From Abelmoschus esculentus (lineage: Eukaryota; Streptophyta; Magnoliopsida; Malvales; Malvaceae): a DNA stretch of 64,000 nt. The notes under the pieces are model-generated. The model saw nothing but the letters and a program-made list of their open reading frames with translations. It was not told the DNA's origin and did not search any database. The DNA lies in NCBI GenBank assembly GCA_035048815.1, contig JAUCBN010000011.1, positions 11,247,501 through 11,311,500 of the forward strand, in the 5' to 3' direction. Below, piece after piece: positions 60,465 through 64,000 of this stretch. The stretch's first letter is position 1. Each line of letters begins with the position of its first letter. Both the position numbers and the translations under genes were made by a program.

Positions 60465-62149
60465 TGTAACACCCCGAATTCGGGTTAGTAAAATAATTCG
60501 AAGAATTAGTAAATTAAAATGAATCATATGCTATTTGGATTATAAGAAATGGACTTAATTGAATTAAATGTGAAATGTGAAGGTTTCATGGTAAATTCAT
60601 GAAATCCCTGGACTACCATCTCTAAATAATTAAGCTTAGTTATAATAAAAAGGGGCAAGATTGACATTCCACACCTTTAATGAAGATGTGATTGTCATCT
60701 ACCTTTCTCCCCCTTTTTCCCCAATTCATGTTAGAAGCAAAAATAGAGGGGAGGAAGAGCATTTGAAAGAAACTTGGGAGAAAAATCATTTGAGAGCTTT
60801 GCATGAGGGAGATTTGACTAAGGATCACACTCAATTAGCTTGGTAAGTCCATCTTTCCCTAAACCGAAAATTTTAGGGATTCGAATCTTGGGTTTCGATT
60901 GTTTTAAGATGCTTTTAGGATAATTGGTGGATAAAAAACTCCATTTAAGAATTTTGTTTCTTGGGTTTAGTTATTGAAGCATGAATCTTAAGTTAGAGAA
61001 CTTGAATTTGGGGATTTTTATAAATTTTAATTGGGTATTTGGAGGTGCTGGAAACTCATGAGAGTAGCTCGGATTAGATTCGGACTCGTTAAGGGAAAAA
61101 CTAGCCAAATTGCTTAGAAACGCTATTCCATGTAACCATCTTTGAAAAAATCTCTAGGACGAAATTTAAAGAGTTAGGATCTGAAATTTTAAAGCATGAT
61201 ACTCCTATATATCTAGTTTAAGTGAAAATTTACGTAACCCCAATCCGAGTTCGGAAGAAAAAGTTATAAGCCTATCCATAGGGGCTGTCCGAGCAGTCCC
61301 AATTCTGGATGTGTCTGATTCGGACGAAATCTGATATTGATTGACCATGAATTAAAAATTGAGGTTAATTTATACTTTTAGAGGATCCTCTTAGCTTTCC
61401 AAAGAGGTATAATAGGCTGAAATCGGATGTGGGAACTAGGAGATATAACCGATTCTTTAAAGGATAGCAAAGCTGTCCCGAATAAGCAAATGAGCAAATT
61501 TACATTTGTTAAAGTATGTAATCCTTAGAATTAAATGATTTAGATATGCCCTAATGAATTTATATTTGTATATAGAATACTAGATAATCAAATAGATGAA
61601 AATATCGAAGAAGAGGAGAGACACGATCAAGCTCGGAAAAGAGGCAAAAGGATCGTGATTTTCAATCCCTGAATTGCTAGGAATCAATTGTGAGTGTGGA
61701 AAACCTTAAGGTTAGGACCTAGGGTCCTAACCTTCTTTGTTTACTTTATTTGATTTATCATGTAACCGGACTAATAAAATAATCGGTACATTTTGCATAG
61801 CTCAGAAATTCCGTGGTAAGTAATGGTACGCGGCTACAGATGCCAGGTATGTGAGTCATGCATAAGGCATGTTTATTATGATTTGATCATTTATTTTTTA
61901 ACATGATAGGTAGATCTTGATAATAGCATGAGGTGTACTTTTGGATATGGTAGCATAATATATGTTTTTGTTTTGATAGTATGAAATATGCTTTGGTTTG
62001 GTAGAATGACACATGCTTTAGTATGTTAGTATGACATGAATACTTTTATTGATAACATATTATGATCATTGTTTGTGATAAGGAGCTTGATAATACGAAT
62101 TGAAAGAATGAATGAATATGAAACTTTGATTGAGTCTTGGTCGATAGTT

Positions 62150-62345
62150 GGTCATAGATAGTACGATATGCCTAGGGTCGGAGCTCATTTGTTAGTACTT
62201 CGGTACTTCTGTTCGGTACTATGGGTACCCTTGATTGGTGGTTAGTCGATATTTGTAGATACCCTGGGTATCTTTTGTTAGTACCCTTTTGGTACTTCTA
62301 TCAGTGCCTTAGTGGTACTTCTGATGACTCGCCTACCTAGTCTAA
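62150..62345. repeat. GGTACTT/GGTACCC short tandem repeat
   Basis: Around ten degenerate units of the type GTTAGTACTTCGGTACTT or TACCCTGGGTATC, many of them small palindromes around GGTACC/GTACTT. Confidence 0.6.
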
Positions 62346-62447
62346 CTATACCAAGTCATCATTTGAAATTAATCTAAAAGACTGATCATAAGACATGAAA
62401 AGATCATTTGAATATGTTATGCTTACGAAGCATCTGAATTCGAATAT

Positions 62448-62630
62448 GAGTTGCTATTGAGAATTTGATTATATGTTGCCATTGAGCATTTGATTACATG
62501 TTGTCATTGAGCATTTGAAAATTATATTGTCCTGAGCATTTGAAAAGATACTACTAAGAATATTTGATATGATATTGTCATTGGGCATTTAAGCATGAAA
62601 TGGTTATTGAGCATATAGTTATGAATTTGG
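62448..62630. repeat. Degenerate tandem repeat around ATTGAGCATTTGA
   Basis: Six or seven units of about 25-35 bp carrying (C)ATTGAGCATTTGA variants, for example near 62458, 62477, 62508, 62535 and 62577. Unit length drifts, so this is an old minisatellite within the LTR. Confidence 0.6.
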
Positions 62631-63439
62631 TTTGCATGCTAGTGACATGATAACATGATTTGAGACAAGCATGAAAAGTATGACACTCTTACACCGATGG
62701 TTGAATTGTTAGAATAAACTTGATGCATTGCCTAATTGGAGCATGTCACTTATTTATATGATTAATGTATAAATTGGTTAGACTTAGGGCTGCCTCACTA
62801 AGTACTTCGTAATTACTTACCACCTCTGTTTCTTCTTTCCCAAAAAAATAGGTTTTTGAGTCGAAGAGTTAGATCGAGTTTGATCGGGAGCAAGGACACC
62901 AAGCAAGCAAAGTATGGTATTTTGTTATTTTGATAACTCCTAGTGTTTGGTGGCATAGAAACCATGTTTAGAATAGTCTATGTATTTTGATATTCGGTTT
63001 ATGAATTGTATATGAGATTATTAGAGCATTCAGTATGTAAGCCATAAGGCATGATGAATTAGATACGCTACCCTTACATCCTTTGAGAAAGGATCATGTT
63101 TTGTATATGTTAGCATTTACGATTAGCATGTGACATGTAAGTACCTATAATGGCATGAGGAGCATGGAACTAACTAGGATAATCTATGAGTCCTCAAAAC
63201 TACATTAAGGGTAGGATGTGGCCATAAAATAAGTATAGGTCGAAAAGACTAGTTGCATGGTGAATGGCATATCATTAGATTGAATAGTCAATTGGTTTGT
63301 AGCATTGGACTTGTAAGACATTACTTGGTGTCTATACATGTTGGAATAGACCCCTAAGGGTTAAGAATGGCTTGAGACCTTACAAATGGTCTTTTGGTTG
63401 GAGTCTAGGTACCTTAGAAGATGCAAACCTGCTATTTCG

Positions 63440-63815
63440 AGCAGGGGTATCGATACCGACCCCACGAGTATCGATACCCCCTTGTTTAAGGCCCATATGG
63501 TCTGGTACATGGTTCGATGCCAGGACCTCCAGTGGCAAAAAGACATCGATACCGGTTTGATGTTGAGCTTTGTAATGAACTTCCTAGTTCGATATCAGCA
63601 TCGAACCAGGCTACTCAACTTTAGTCAATGAGGTAGATCAGTATCGATACCTGGTTCGATACTGGACTTCCAGTAACGAAATTGCATCGATACCTGTTTC
63701 GAACTAGGCCTTTAAGTCTTGGTCAACGAGTCAACATAGTCGACATGTATCGAATTGGGGTTTGATACCCCGTTCTGATACCCCTTATATGGAGGTATCG
63801 ATACCTCTTGACATC
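63440..63815. repeat. TATCGATACC palindrome cluster
   Basis: Repeated GTATCGATACC, CATCGATACC and TTCGATAC units, about ten in 370 bp, matching the clusters in the LTRs at 30856-31125, 37699-37970 and 39165-39505. Confidence 0.7.
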
Positions 63816-64000
63816 TTGAGTTCTTCCATTTGGACTAAGTTAGAATTTAAAGAATGAAATCATGTATTAGGAGTTCCTTTGGGAAAATTAAGTATACTTA
63901 AGATCGAATAATAAGTATAATGAATTTGGAAAAGCTTTTAATTGAACCCGAATTTAACACGGATGATAGAGTTTAAGGGATTGTGAAACATATGATATAA

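Larger units (their letters stand above)
60465..64000 (+). repeat. Large gypsy LTR, runs past the window end
   Basis: Starts TGTAACACCCCG, the same kind of terminus as the chromovirus LTRs here. Over 3.5 kb are visible with no internal coding domain, so it is either a very long LTR or an LTR with further nested DNA. Three repeat blocks within it are listed separately. Short ORFs in it have no protein features. Confidence 0.6.

Noticed and set aside
62448..62630. CRISPR-like repeat array
   Set aside because: Degenerate units with drifting length and no spacers. It is a minisatellite inside an LTR.
1..64000. A metabolic gene cluster around the P450
   Set aside because: The only other host gene is a protein kinase 25 kb away. 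No other biosynthetic enzyme is visible.

Overview
This is a stretch of plant (eudicot) nuclear DNA. It holds two host genes with plant-type introns in a bed of LTR retrotransposons, hAT-like DNA transposons and tRNA-derived SINEs. Several LTRs carry many copies of a TATCGATACC-type palindrome. I associate that habit with Malvaceae genomes (cacao and cotton relatives), but this is memory-based inference and the species is not proven. I see no bacterial, organellar or viral gene block, no CRISPR array and no operon.

The two genes believed functional are a 13-exon NIMA-related kinase (18875-23639, + strand, 641 aa by my splice model) and a two-exon cytochrome P450 of the CYP82 type (48422-50200, + strand, 532 aa). 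They have no evident functional link. The kinase belongs to the plant group that acts on microtubules and directional cell growth. CYP82 enzymes are ER-bound oxidases of specialised metabolism.

The rest is layered transposons. (1) 1-4979: a reverse-strand LTR remnant, then a decayed element with a 'putative plant transposon protein' ORF and its 3' LTR. (2) 5390-16366: a three-LTR array of a copia-like family with gag only. Its second LTR contains a Ty3/gypsy pol fragment and its third contains a 2.76-kb Ogre-like solo LTR. (3) 23640-29200: intergenic DNA with a 914-bp hAT element, a 412-bp foldback element, a SINE and a 197-bp hAT MITE. (4) 29201-40346: a reverse-strand gypsy solo LTR split by a full-length 9-kb chromovirus with TSD ACTTA. 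(5) 41381-46595: a roughly 0.4-kb hAT element split by a full-length short-LTR copia element, next to an empty-site paralogue. (6) 50709-57960: a decayed chromovirus with short LTRs, carrying a copia fragment and a 1.38-kb solo LTR. (7) 57961-64000: a second copy of the gag-only family, cut by a gypsy LTR that runs off the window.

Most retroelement ORFs are broken. In several the reading frame is kept while codons have become stops explicable by single C-to-T or G-to-A changes, as expected for long-methylated DNA. The strongest leads are the nested insertions dated by their target-site duplications, the gag-only family, the long-hairpin foldback element, the CYP82 I-helix that lacks its usual threonines, and the TATCGATAC palindromes shared by unrelated LTR families. 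I found nothing I would call a new biological system.
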